Below, one piece after another: positions 22,061-32,064 of a stretch of 64,000 bases of DNA (position 1 is the stretch's first letter; each line of letters starts with the position of its first letter). The position numbers and the translations under genes are program-made. The notes under the pieces were generated by a model. That model had not been told where the DNA came from. It saw nothing but the letters and a program-made list of their open reading frames with translations, and did no database searches. The stretch comes from Hyphomicrobiales bacterium (lineage in GTDB: Bacteria; Pseudomonadota; Alphaproteobacteria; Rhizobiales; OSC116): contig JABSRZ010000004.1 of NCBI GenBank assembly GCA_013214705.1, positions 124,001 through 188,000 on the forward strand, in the 5' to 3' direction.

Positions 22061-22075
22061 TTAACATCTTATTAA
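22061..22075. promoter_or_regulatory. CtrA-type site TTAA-N7-TTAA
   Basis: TTAACATCTTATTAA in the divergent flgB/fliO spacer. Confidence 0.6.
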
Positions 22076-22140
22076 GATTTTGCAAACCATTTATTTAACA
22101 GTGGTTTTTAAACATAAATTGGACATTATTGCCCACCATG

Positions 22141-22155
22141 TTAACTTTTGATTAA
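22141..22155. promoter_or_regulatory. CtrA-type site TTAA-N7-TTAA
   Basis: TTAACTTTTGATTAA(CC) in the divergent flgB/fliO spacer. Confidence 0.65.
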
Positions 22156-22211
22156 CCTTTCTATAGCCAATAGAATCAGCTATAAAACTAGTAATTATTT
22201 TTGAGGACAAT

Positions 22212-23069
22212 ATGGACACCACAAGTTTATTTTATTATTTTGGCGTATTAGCCGTTTTGGTTGCGGCCATTTGGGCGTTGGTGTTTTTCATCAAAAAATT
22301 CACCCAAAATAAAGGCCGTGTGAGCGCCAGAAGTAACGATATTTTCAACAGCAAAACCAGTTCGTTATTTGTGCAAGAAGTTTTGCCCATCGACCAAAAG
22401 ACCAAAATCATCATTGTCGGGCGCGATAATTTGCGACATGTTATTTTATTAGGCGAAACCCATTCAAATTTAATTGAAACCGTCACCCCAAATGCGCTGA
22501 ACAATGCCGAACATTCGACTGCAGTTCAAACCGAATCTGAACAGCCCAACACACCCACAACGGCAGCTAAACTGGCGTTTAAACCTACAAATGATGCACA
22601 ATTAGGCACCAGAGGCACATCAGCCAGCCAAACAGCTGAACCAACACCCAACTTTAATAGCCTCGTCGCTAATCTCGCTGCAAAACCAGAAATAGCTACC
22701 GCCGAACTAGCCCCGAAGTCCGAACCGGTTTTGACCGCAAATGTTGCACCAAAAACCCAGGCCAAACCAAAAGCTGCAGCCAAAACCGAAGCCGGTGTTA
22801 AAGCCGACATAAAACCAAAATCCGAACCAAAAGCCAGTTCAACTGGCCTCAATTCGACCAGCGCCGATGCGCCGGCCAAAAAGGCAACAGCTGATAAGAC
22901 ATTGGCTGATAAAACCGAACCAAAAAAACCCGCTCCTGAGCCCATTAATATTGACAGCGCTACAATTAAAATCAATTTAGTTGAAACCGCCACAATTGAA
23001 ACCACAACCAAAGGCATTGTAAGCAAATTACAAGCTGCCAAAAACTTATCTGATACGGCTAAAGATTAA
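22212..23069 (+). CDS. fliO: FliO-like flagellar biosynthesis protein with long low-complexity tail
   Basis: Single N-terminal TM then VQEVLPIDQKTKIIIVGRDNLRHVILLGETHSNLIE, typical FliO; immediately upstream of fliP. Confidence 0.75.
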   Translation: MDTTSLFYYFGVLAVLVAAIWALVFFIKKFTQNKGRVSARSNDIFNSKTSSLFVQEVLPIDQKTKIIIVGRDNLRHVILLGETHSNLIETVTPNALNNAEHSTAVQTESEQPNTPTTAAKLAFKPTNDAQLGTRGTSASQTAEPTPNFNSLVANLAAKPEIATAELAPKSEPVLTANVAPKTQAKPKAAAKTEAGVKADIKPKSEPKASSTGLNSTSADAPAKKATADKTLADKTEPKKPAPEPINIDSATIKINLVETATIETTTKGIVSKLQAAKNLSDTAKD

Positions 23070-23075
23070 TTCAAA

Positions 23076-23867
23076 ATGACGGTTTATAAACAGCATATTT
23101 TAAAATATGCGCGCAGATTTTTCATCATCACATTGCCACTATTTCTGGCATTGTTTTTTGCTGTCCTCAGCGCCCATGCAACCTTCGCCGAAGAGCTGAC
23201 AATTTCCTTCACCGATGGTTTGGGCTTAACCGATCAAGCGCTACAAATCATCGCGCTGATCACCGTGTTGTCGCTAGCGCCTTCCATTTTGGTGATGATC
23301 ACCTCCTTCACCCGCATTGTCATTGTGCTGTCACTATTGCGCACCGCCATGGGGGTTCAAACTTCGCCGCCCAATAGCGTCATTATTTCATTGTCACTAT
23401 TCCTCACCGCTTTTATTATGGCGCCAGTCTTCGAAACGTCTTATCAGGTTGGCATCAAACCGCTTACTGAGGGCACTATGGAGCTAGAAGAAGCCTACGA
23501 AAAAGCCATCGTGCCGTTTAAGATATTCATGGCCGCCAACGTCCGCGATAAAGATTTAGAACTGTTTCTTAACATTGCCAAAGAAGAAGTCCCCGAAAAT
23601 CCTGAAGATATTTCGACAGTGACGCTGATTCCGGCTTTTATGATAAGTGAATTACGCCGCGCGTTCGAAATCGGCTTTCTGATATTCATCCCGTTCATCG
23701 TCATCGATATGGTCGTCGCGTCTATTTTAATGTCGATGGGTATGATGATGCTGCCGCCGGTAATCATTTCTTTGCCGTTCAAACTCATATTCTTTGTTTT
23801 GGTCGACGGGTGGAATCTCATCACGGGGAGTTTGGTGCAAAGTTTTGGCGTCAATCTGACCGGCTAA
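23076..23867 (+). CDS. fliP: Flagellar biosynthesis protein FliP
   Basis: LSLAPSILVMITSFTRIVIVLSLLRTAMGVQTSPPNSVIISLSLFLTAFIM. Confidence 0.97.
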   Translation: MTVYKQHILKYARRFFIITLPLFLALFFAVLSAHATFAEELTISFTDGLGLTDQALQIIALITVLSLAPSILVMITSFTRIVIVLSLLRTAMGVQTSPPNSVIISLSLFLTAFIMAPVFETSYQVGIKPLTEGTMELEEAYEKAIVPFKIFMAANVRDKDLELFLNIAKEEVPENPEDISTVTLIPAFMISELRRAFEIGFLIFIPFIVIDMVVASILMSMGMMMLPPVIISLPFKLIFFVLVDGWNLITGSLVQSFGVNLTG

Positions 23868-23946
23868 ATTTACCATTTTCATTGAAATTTGCTTGGCATA
23901 GCCCATATTAGACCTATACACTAACCATATCTGAGGAGGCTTTTTT

Positions 23947-24225
23947 ATGTTTCGAATTTTTATATTCACCATCATTGTGATCGTCGTGTTTATAATCGCC
24001 TATCGGTTGGTTGTGCATATGCTCAACTCTCGCAACCAAAAACTACAGTTCAAACAAGACCATCCAGATGCAACTTGGCGCTCAATCTACAAACCAATCG
24101 GCATTGTTGCGGCCAGTGGCTTTGCGCTCATCGCTCATTATAATATAAATGATTCCCAATATCTGATTGCCCTCGCAGCGGCGGTGTTTGCCGGCATTTC
24201 GGTGTGGGTATATCGCAAATGCTAG
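23947..24225 (+). CDS. Small membrane protein, unknown function
   Basis: 92 aa, three predicted hydrophobic segments; preceded by GAGGAGG Shine-Dalgarno. Confidence 0.6.
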   Translation: MFRIFIFTIIVIVVFIIAYRLVVHMLNSRNQKLQFKQDHPDATWRSIYKPIGIVAASGFALIAHYNINDSQYLIALAAAVFAGISVWVYRKC

Positions 24226-24255
24226 TGGCTTCTGTGTCTAATTATGGCGCTATTG

Positions 24256-27200
24256 TTAGCCGCCAATAGTCTCTTTAGCCCGGTCTCTAATGTCCAATTC
24301 TTCATTACTTCTATAATCATCAATAAACTCTTTAAGCATATCAATTTCGGCAATTTCTCTGGCTAGTTTTCTGAATTCAATGGCATCTGTTCGGTCTTCA
24401 TCCACAACCAGTGTAAACGAGCCAGCATGTGACGTGTTTTCCATTTTACGCATGAATTGTTTACGCAATCGGCCTAAAGAAAGCTCATCATTGGCCATTT
24501 TGTAAGCAATCGCACTGCGCAATAATATATGTCTTTCATTGTCCAATAATGGCACATCGTCCTGCCATCTATTGAGCACCATTTTCTCAAATTCTTCGCC
24601 GGCTTGTTGCCAGAAACTGCCGCGCCAATAAGCCTCAGATTTTATGATCGAAATGTCTTGGCCCACATAACCTTCGAGGCGGATAATGGCGCTCTGCACG
24701 CGGCCAATTTCCACCAAAGCGCGGGCTTCTAATACATCTCGTTTTCGCGCAATATGTTTAGGCATACTGGCAATACGAGATTTGGCAATGGTCTGAATGG
24801 CGTTTTCTGGCTGATAATTCAGCAATTGCACCATCGCCAATTTCGATGCCACATCGGCCTTGGCAATGCCTTTTAGCCGTTTGTAGACTTGGTGGTCTAG
24901 CAATTCTATGGCTTGGTCGAGCAAATCAACATCTATCAATCTATCGGCCAAATTCCTAATCATCTCATCACCTTTGCGGCCAACAGGTGTTAAATCTCTA
25001 AAGTCATAAAATAAGCTAAGCGCTTTATATGGTGGCAATTCATTGGCCTTACCGCCCAAATAAAGCGACTCAAAAATAGATGCCATATATTTGGCGGCGT
25101 CACGTCCCATCTCATTGGGGTCAAAATTAGCTGCCGCTTGTTTTAGCACCGTCAAACCTTGTCTAAAGTCGCCGTTATCCATGTAAAGCCTGCCCAAACT
25201 GACTATATTTTTTTGCTCAATTTTGTCACCGCGCCAGGTCACTATATTGCCATTTAACTGGTCTATAGCTTCATCAATGGTTATTTTTCCGGTTTGATAT
25301 TCCAGAATGCTTAAATAACCTAGGGCCTCGGCATTTATCGGCCTAACGTCAAACTCCACCGCGGCTTTAAAGCGCAATATCGCCTCAGCTGTTTCATCAT
25401 TCATCCGGCTAAAATGCGCCATTAAAAGCCAATAATTGGCCTTTTGGTAATCAGTAACCATCACATTTCTGAGCATTATCAAATGTTGCTGCGCTACGTT
25501 TAGGTTGGGTATTTGTAAAGCCGCTTCTATCGCCGCAGTTAAAAACTCAGCTTCCATTTCTGCCGGCAATTGCCCCAATAATGCGCTAGAAGCATCAAAT
25601 TCCTTAAGCGCTTCTTGGTAAACCCCGGTTTTGGACAAAGCATAAGCTCTAAACAATGCTGCGGTGCGGTTGCTTCTAATGGCCACAGAACTCAAGGTAT
25701 TGATGGCGTTTTTATATTGCCCCGCCAGCGTATAAGCCGCACCTTGTAAGCTTTTAAAACGTGACGAATTGGCCGCCAATGGCACTTTAAATTTTTCAAA
25801 GGCCAACAAGCCCAGCGCCTCATTTGCCAGTTGATAAGACAGCATTAACTCGACCAATTCCAACCGATAGATGGATTGATCGGTTTCAGACTCGCTATTA
25901 TAAACCAGTTCGCGCAAATCGCGCCGGCGTTTTAAAAACTCATCAGCATCATCATCCATATCTCTAAATTCAATGCTGCTTGGCAAAATAATCTCGCCAC
26001 TGCTTAAATTATCAACTTGGCTAGAGAAACTCTGCCCGACCGTTAAAGATAACCCCTGACGGCTCGAAACCACCACTTGGTCAAAATTGGCCAATACATT
26101 GACATCATCCGCTATCGCCTGAAACACCAAGCCATGCACTGTCGGCAAGGCCGCAAATTCAACAAAATTATGAGTTTTTAACAACCCGCGCGCCGGACCC
26201 TTAGCGGTAACAACGGCTATTCTGTCGCCAATTTTTTCATCTGTAAACCAATGAACTTTGCCCAAATCGGTAAAATCAATTTGCACAATGGCATGGCCAT
26301 TCTGCTTGTATTTTCGGTCTAATTTCAGCACTTTGGTGTCCATCAACACCAATTCGCCGAGCGATAATATCCAATCCGAATTTTGCGCCCTAATATGGGA
26401 TAACAAGCGCCTATCTAATTTCAGCCGAATGGTCGTGCTTTCATCCATCATCCGCACATCATAAACTTCAATCAGTTCAGGCGCTGCTGTCTCGAGTTCG
26501 GTAATGTCAAAATTTATTTTCTGCTCAAAAACCAGCCAAAATAATTCGTCACGCTCAAACGCGGCTATCGCCACATCAGTTTCAAACGGAAATATAATTT
26601 GATATTCTCGGTTGTTCCGCGCCACTTCAATTTTCACTTTTTTGGCATCAGTTTCTATCGGCCGATAAACCTTTTCCACTTCTGGCTGGTCATTTTTATC
26701 AGCTTCCATTTTATCGTCAGTGGAGGTATCTGCCAAGCGCGCCGGCAAATCGACATTTATTTTAATTTCGGGCTTGTCCTCATCCTTAACTTCATTGAGG
26801 GCAATTTTCACACTCTGTTTGCCAACAATTTCGTTAGCATTGGGTTTAGTCTCTGGTTTGGCCTCTGGTTTAGTCTCTGGTTTGGCCTCTGGTTTGGCCT
26901 CTGGCTGAACTTCAGGCAGTATGGTGGCTTTCGCATCTGCAGCTCCGGCTTCTACATTTTTATCCGCACTTGTTATGGCCTCCTGTTGCCCAAGCAAGCT
27001 CGGTTTCACCTCATCGTTAGCCCCATCTTCGGCTAAAGTTTCATCATTGCCGGCCAAAAAGCTAATGGCATTTTTTGCGTTTTGTTGGGTTTGTAGTTTT
27101 TGTTGCTCAAGGCTTTTGCCATCAATCAACCCGCCCATTTCGGCAATTTCGCTGTCGCTAATGGTGTCTTTAAGCCGTTCTATTTGGCCGCCCTCACCGC

Positions 27201-28029
27201 TAGACAGGTCAATCACAAAGCCTCTGCCTTCTTTAAAACCTCTCACATCGGTATTTGGTTCCAATGTCAGTTCAATCACCAGCTCGGTGCGCGTCACCCG
27301 ATAGTCTATTTTTCTTAAATATTTGGGTGGTGACGATTTTAAATCTTTTATGATCGGTTGCGCATAGTGGTTAAACCGCAGGCTAACTATGTCACCGTTT
27401 CGTTCCATTTTGGTTTCGACATTTAAGCTCCAATCAAAAAACAATCGGGTGAATGTAGGCAATTCACCATAACGCACCAAAAGTTGGTTTTTCTTTTTTT
27501 TCAGCTCGCGTTGTAATATTTTTTCGCGCGCCGCTATCGATGCCTCTTCGGCGCGTTCGGCAAGTTCGGCAATCACTTCTTCGGGTAAACTAGGCGGCAA
27601 ACCGGTCCATTTTTTAGGCAAAAAGTCAATAAACAAACGCTCAGCAGCTTCAATTTTGTTAATTTTAACTTCTTGAGCCAAGGCAAATCTAACTCCGGTT
27701 TTGTCCGGGTCAGCGCGCGCCACCACAATATAGTCACTCAATTTGTCGGCTAGGCTGCTCACTTGCACGTCAATTTCTTCACCAAATTTAAGCACCAAAA
27801 CGCCATCTAACATTTCTAATTCGTAATCTGGAAAACTATCAAATGAAAAAATTATCCGCCCATAGCCATCGCCAATTTCAGCCTCGACACGGGCACTATT
27901 TTCGGCATTAGCGCTCAAGACAGGGCTCAAAACCGCAAAGAAACCCACAAAAAGTGATAAAAATAAGGTTTTTAGCCCGCGTAGGCGCACATTATTTATC
28001 AAATTAATTAACCCAGGAATTTTGCACAT
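24256..28029 (-). CDS. Large exported TPR protein with repeated AMIN-like beta segments, in flagellar operon
   Basis: N-terminal signal-like hydrophobic segment ending LSANAEN; repeated beta-rich segments; KPEA/KPET linker; C-terminal alpha-helical TPR-like region. Confidence 0.75.
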   Translation of the reverse strand: MCKIPGLINLINNVRLRGLKTLFLSLFVGFFAVLSPVLSANAENSARVEAEIGDGYGRIIFSFDSFPDYELEMLDGVLVLKFGEEIDVQVSSLADKLSDYIVVARADPDKTGVRFALAQEVKINKIEAAERLFIDFLPKKWTGLPPSLPEEVIAELAERAEEASIAAREKILQRELKKKKNQLLVRYGELPTFTRLFFDWSLNVETKMERNGDIVSLRFNHYAQPIIKDLKSSPPKYLRKIDYRVTRTELVIELTLEPNTDVRGFKEGRGFVIDLSSGEGGQIERLKDTISDSEIAEMGGLIDGKSLEQQKLQTQQNAKNAISFLAGNDETLAEDGANDEVKPSLLGQQEAITSADKNVEAGAADAKATILPEVQPEAKPEAKPETKPEAKPETKPNANEIVGKQSVKIALNEVKDEDKPEIKINVDLPARLADTSTDDKMEADKNDQPEVEKVYRPIETDAKKVKIEVARNNREYQIIFPFETDVAIAAFERDELFWLVFEQKINFDITELETAAPELIEVYDVRMMDESTTIRLKLDRRLLSHIRAQNSDWILSLGELVLMDTKVLKLDRKYKQNGHAIVQIDFTDLGKVHWFTDEKIGDRIAVVTAKGPARGLLKTHNFVEFAALPTVHGLVFQAIADDVNVLANFDQVVVSSRQGLSLTVGQSFSSQVDNLSSGEIILPSSIEFRDMDDDADEFLKRRRDLRELVYNSESETDQSIYRLELVELMLSYQLANEALGLLAFEKFKVPLAANSSRFKSLQGAAYTLAGQYKNAINTLSSVAIRSNRTAALFRAYALSKTGVYQEALKEFDASSALLGQLPAEMEAEFLTAAIEAALQIPNLNVAQQHLIMLRNVMVTDYQKANYWLLMAHFSRMNDETAEAILRFKAAVEFDVRPINAEALGYLSILEYQTGKITIDEAIDQLNGNIVTWRGDKIEQKNIVSLGRLYMDNGDFRQGLTVLKQAAANFDPNEMGRDAAKYMASIFESLYLGGKANELPPYKALSLFYDFRDLTPVGRKGDEMIRNLADRLIDVDLLDQAIELLDHQVYKRLKGIAKADVASKLAMVQLLNYQPENAIQTIAKSRIASMPKHIARKRDVLEARALVEIGRVQSAIIRLEGYVGQDISIIKSEAYWRGSFWQQAGEEFEKMVLNRWQDDVPLLDNERHILLRSAIAYKMANDELSLGRLRKQFMRKMENTSHAGSFTLVVDEDRTDAIEFRKLAREIAEIDMLKEFIDDYRSNEELDIRDRAKETIGG

Positions 28030-28200
28030 GCTTACATAAACTTCTAATATAATTCAATAATTATCATTTAGATTGTTCGAAAATAGACAATTAAATCAAA
28101 TCGAAAACCATAAAATACAAGTTATCATCTCATAGTTAATGCTTAGCTAATTATCACCCACAATTTTTGGCCAATCGTCAAGCAATCGGCCAACTTCAAA

Positions 28201-28971
28201 TCATTCCAAATTAAGCTTTGGCAGTTCAGATCGGTCAGCTTTCATATTTGGCATTCTGATATTGTCGATGGTTAATTCCTCTGGCGGTTGCGCCAAGCGA
28301 ATTGTCAAAGCCCGGGCGGCCTTCATGTCCATATCGGCCAAAATAGGGGCTAATTTTTTTGTGCTCATCGAACGGGTGATTTTTTCCATTATATCTAGGT
28401 CCAAAATAGACAAAATAGCGGCCGCATCTTTGGATTTCATAGTTTCATAGGTTTTTACCAAACTAGTAAATCTGTCGATTTCTAGTTGATTCACCTCACC
28501 TAATTTTTGCTTAATAATTTGTTCTAGCGCGGTTAATTTGGCTATTTTGCTTTCGAGTTGTAATTCCGCGGCTTCTAACAATTTGGCTTGCAAATCAATT
28601 TGTCTTTCGCGCCGGTCTAGTAAATCCCGGCGTTGTTTGAGGCTTTGCAAAAGTTCGATTTCACTATCAGTAAAAAACTCTCTCGTGCCTTGATCTTCCC
28701 GCCGTTGCAGCAGTAAATCTATGTTTTTTGCATATTCTTCTCGTTCAGTTGCACGTTTTTCGCGCTCTTTATCGATATTTCTTTGCGCTTCCATAGCCGC
28801 TTGCCGCTGGGCTTCTGGGTCAGTTTCATCGGGTTTTTCACCTTCACCATGTTCAGCCGCTAAGGCTTGTGGCAATTCGATAACCAGAGCGTTCTGGTCA
28901 AACAAAATTGAGAATGATTTCACCGCCAGCACCGCCACGGTCAGCAATATCAAAACGGGTAACAAGCGCAT
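28201..28971 (-). CDS. MotE-like flagellar protein (MgtE-N-like domain)
   Basis: N-terminal TM, coiled coil, then MKSKDAAAILSILDLDIMEKITRSMSTKKLAPILADMDMKAARALTIRLA. Confidence 0.75.
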   Translation of the reverse strand: MRLLPVLILLTVAVLAVKSFSILFDQNALVIELPQALAAEHGEGEKPDETDPEAQRQAAMEAQRNIDKEREKRATEREEYAKNIDLLLQRREDQGTREFFTDSEIELLQSLKQRRDLLDRRERQIDLQAKLLEAAELQLESKIAKLTALEQIIKQKLGEVNQLEIDRFTSLVKTYETMKSKDAAAILSILDLDIMEKITRSMSTKKLAPILADMDMKAARALTIRLAQPPEELTIDNIRMPNMKADRSELPKLNLE

Positions 28972-29029
28972 CTATTTTCTCACTTTTTTTTGAACCAACT
29001 ATTCAATATAAACAGTTGAAATTATCTAT

Positions 29030-30052
29030 CTATCGCGTTTCGCTTAATCTCTGGAATAGCGATTTTATTTGCCCAGCAGATTTGCCCCGCCCCGGCGCCT
29101 CATTGGCCGCGTTTTCTGATCTGGCTGGGCTGTCATCCACTTGCGCAAATGCTCGTTTTTCCAGCGCGGCATGCCGCCCCACCATGTCACTTAAACTCAT
29201 GCCACTGGAGCCATTGGAGCCATTGTGGCTATGTTGGCTTGGTTCAGTAGCACGCGCTGCTGTTGGTTGCGCAATTGTGGGTTGCGCAGCTGTTTGCCGT
29301 GGTCGTGGCATAGGTATATTTCTGGCTAAATTTAATGGGCTGGCGGTTGGTTGGCTGCTCACATTTTGTTGTAGCTGGCTCAAATTTGTGCTGGCTTCGC
29401 CTTGCATAGCCCGTTCATTGGCTTGGGTTTTTCTGGCGGCAATAGATTTAAGCACCAAATCACGGCTTTCAAGCGCCATTTCTTTATGTGCCGGCTCTAA
29501 ATTCACCCCCAATTCGGCAGCTGGCCCAGAAGCTGGCTCAGCAGCGAAACCCGGCCGAGAAAACCGGTCCTGCGCCGAATGCACAATCGGGTTAGGCAGG
29601 CTTTGCTTTTGTCGCGCCACTTTTTCTAGCGTCTGGTCGGCAAAATTTTTGGCTCTATTTTGCGGCACTGTGGCGGCGGGTGTATTTCTCACATTGTCGC
29701 TCATTTGCGGCAAGTTTCGGGGGTTATTCAGGTCTATTCCGTCGCCATAAATCTTGGCTTGTTCGAGCAGATATTTAAGCTCTTCAGCAATAGATCTAGC
29801 TTCTTTCAAATTGCCATCAAGCCCGTGCTCAGCATCTCTTACCGTAAGTTTAAGCCCTTGTATTGCCATTTGCGCATTGTCTGTTGCGTGGTTTAATTCT
29901 ATCACCACCGCTTTAAAACCGTCACCACCGCTCTTTAACATTTTCAATTTTTTGTTGATAATATGCATATAAAACAAGCCTGCCAACAGCAGCACAATCA
30001 GCCCAATTTCGAGGTAAAACATAAGTGACATAGATTCCATTTCGATTACCAA
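29030..30052 (-). CDS. DUF6468-type membrane-anchored protein of flagellar operon
   Basis: LEIGLIVLLLAGLFYMHIINKKLKMLKSGGDGFKAVVIELNHATDNAQMAIQGLK between fliM and motE-like. Confidence 0.65.
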   Translation of the reverse strand: MVIEMESMSLMFYLEIGLIVLLLAGLFYMHIINKKLKMLKSGGDGFKAVVIELNHATDNAQMAIQGLKLTVRDAEHGLDGNLKEARSIAEELKYLLEQAKIYGDGIDLNNPRNLPQMSDNVRNTPAATVPQNRAKNFADQTLEKVARQKQSLPNPIVHSAQDRFSRPGFAAEPASGPAAELGVNLEPAHKEMALESRDLVLKSIAARKTQANERAMQGEASTNLSQLQQNVSSQPTASPLNLARNIPMPRPRQTAAQPTIAQPTAARATEPSQHSHNGSNGSSGMSLSDMVGRHAALEKRAFAQVDDSPARSENAANEAPGRGKSAGQIKSLFQRLSETR

Positions 30053-30066
30053 CCCAACTTATAAGC

Positions 30067-31272
30067 CTAAGTAGAATCGCCTTCCTCAGTTGCATCACCC
30101 AATGTAAATTCAGTCTTCCGGCCCGCTAATGAGCTGTTCAAAGCCACCGCAATATGGTCAGCTTTTCGGCCCATTTTTCCGGTCAATAACTCCACGTCGC
30201 CGCAGCGCAGCACAATGTTACTTTTTTCGTGCACATTTAACATAATGGTTTGGCCAATTTCAAAATTCATCGCTTCGCCCAATGGCATGGTAAATTCATC
30301 TAACACGGCTTCAATTTCAATTTCAGATCGCCAAATTTCACTGGCCAAATGGTCTTCCCATATACCATCGCGGCCAAATTTTTCGCCCATAAACCCTTGC
30401 ATTAGCAAATGCCGGATCGGCTCTAAAGTGGCATAAGGCAACATCAGTTCAATATGCCCGCCACGGTCTTCCATATCGATGCGTAATTTAACCAAAATAG
30501 CTGCATTTTGTGGCCTAGAAATAGCCGCAAACCGTGGGTTTGTCTCTAATCTATCGATTTTAAAATTAACGCTGCCAATAGGCTCAAAAGCAATGCGGGC
30601 ATCAGACAATATCACCTGGATCATCCGCTCTACCAACATGGTTTCAATGGTGGTATAAGGCCGGCCTTCGACCCGCATACTGTTCACACCGCGGCGGCCG
30701 CCAAGCAACACGTCAACAATAGAATATATCAGGTTGCTATCAACCGTCAGCAAACCAAAATTATCCCATTCGACCGCTTTAAAAACCGATAATATGGCTG
30801 GCAGAGGTATCGAATTCAAATAATCTTCAAATCTAATAGACGAGATATTGTCGAGACTCACCTCAACATTGTCCGATGTAAATGTGCGCAGGCTGGTGGT
30901 CATTAAGCGCACCAAACGGTCAAACACAATTTCCAACATTGGCAGACGTTCATAAGACACAAGTGCCGAATTCACAATCGATTCTATGCCGCGTAAATCT
31001 GTTTCAGCCAAATCATTAGGGTCAAACCCCAATAGGCCGTCAATTTCTTCTTGGTTTAAAACCCGCTCTGTTGCGCCTCTAGAGCCTTCATCCTCATCAG
31101 GTTCATCCATCATGGATGCCCACTGAGCGGCTACATCTTCATCAAACGTGCCGCCTTCGCCTTCAACTTGTTCCTGCAGCGCCGCGCCCCAGTCCGCACT
31201 AAGGTCTTCGCCAATATCATCATCAATTTCAGTTGCAGCTTCTGCTTCTGAGTCTGTATCTGTTTCAGACAT
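30067..31272 (-). CDS. fliM: Flagellar motor switch protein FliM
   Basis: VLNQEEIDGLLGFDP; PMLEIVFDRLVRLMTTSLR; GMGEAMNFEIGQ-like SpoA region. Confidence 0.96.
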   Translation of the reverse strand: MSETDTDSEAEAATEIDDDIGEDLSADWGAALQEQVEGEGGTFDEDVAAQWASMMDEPDEDEGSRGATERVLNQEEIDGLLGFDPNDLAETDLRGIESIVNSALVSYERLPMLEIVFDRLVRLMTTSLRTFTSDNVEVSLDNISSIRFEDYLNSIPLPAILSVFKAVEWDNFGLLTVDSNLIYSIVDVLLGGRRGVNSMRVEGRPYTTIETMLVERMIQVILSDARIAFEPIGSVNFKIDRLETNPRFAAISRPQNAAILVKLRIDMEDRGGHIELMLPYATLEPIRHLLMQGFMGEKFGRDGIWEDHLASEIWRSEIEIEAVLDEFTMPLGEAMNFEIGQTIMLNVHEKSNIVLRCGDVELLTGKMGRKADHIAVALNSSLAGRKTEFTLGDATEEGDST

Positions 31273-31330
31273 TATAACTTTAACCTCAAAATATAGCTAT
31301 TATTTTAGCCTGCGCTGGTTCAAGATCAGC

Positions 31331-31858
31331 CTATTGAACCACAATTTTTTTAAACAATATTCCGTTAATTTTTTCGGGCGCGATGATAAGGTTAATGCGT
31401 TTCAACAATTCCTCACGCAACCTAAATACACCCATACTGCCATCTAAATCATCAGGGGTTAATTCCCTCAAATAGGTTTGAAACAAATCTTCTATCAGTG
31501 GCTTGGCAGATATAATGACCGCGGCATCAATGCCTTTTTCATATTCAACGCTCACCAACAGCTTTAGAAACCGCACTTGACCATCGCCAGCCTGTAGGTT
31601 AATCAGCATTTCAGGCAAGTCATAATATTGATATTCAATTCTTGGTGCGGCTGGTTGTTCAATTTCGCCACTAGATGAAACCGGGGCAGCGGCATCAAAC
31701 AAGCCCATAAAATAAGCACCAGCGCCGCCGGTAATTAGCAATAAAACCACGCCGACAACGATAAATAATAGCTTTTTACTGCCTTTTTTCTCACCCGCGT
31801 CTTCGCTTTGCGCTGCATCGCCAATATCTTGTGTTTCCGCCATCTTAACGCTCGCCAC
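31331..31858 (-). CDS. fliL: Flagellar basal body-associated protein FliL
   Basis: N-terminal TM; YYDLPEMLINLQAGDGQVRFLKLLVSVEYEKG; LRELTPDDLDGSMGVFRLREELLKRINLI. Confidence 0.95.
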   Translation of the reverse strand: MASVKMAETQDIGDAAQSEDAGEKKGSKKLLFIVVGVVLLLITGGAGAYFMGLFDAAAPVSSSGEIEQPAAPRIEYQYYDLPEMLINLQAGDGQVRFLKLLVSVEYEKGIDAAVIISAKPLIEDLFQTYLRELTPDDLDGSMGVFRLREELLKRINLIIAPEKINGILFKKIVVQ

Positions 31859-31947
31859 TTTGTCTTATTCGTTGCTACCTCTATCTTGTATGACAGATTC
31901 GCAATAATCCGATAAATCATTTCACCATATTCATACATAATTTATGG

Positions 31948-31973
31948 TTAATTAAGCATTAACTTTTTATTAA
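31948..31973. promoter_or_regulatory. Overlapping CtrA-type sites (three TTAA at 11-bp spacing)
   Basis: TTAA-TTAAGCA-TTAA-CTTTTTA-TTAA between fliL (-) and flgF (+). Confidence 0.65.
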
Positions 31974-31975
31974 TG

Positions 31976-32004
31976 CGGCAATTTTTACCCTGCAGTTTTT
32001 GCCG
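31976..32004. promoter_or_regulatory. Tandem ftr-like palindromes upstream of flgF
   Basis: CGGCA-ATTTT-TACCC and CTGCA-GTTTT-TGCCG, 14-bp offset. Confidence 0.5.
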
Positions 32005-32064
32005 ATACCTAGTTGCGAACAGTCAGACGGCGGCTAACCATTTGTTTTTACTCGAATAAATAAC

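Noticed and set aside
26847-26908. Tandem CTCTGGTTTGGC-like repeats resembling a CRISPR or minisatellite
   Set aside because: In-frame 12-nt coding repeats for the KPEA/KPET linker of the TPR protein; no spacers
28908-29750. 280-aa plus-strand ORF opposite the DUF6468 gene
   Set aside because: Ala/Leu/Cys/Trp-rich shadow translation with no domain; opposite strand fits the flagellar operon
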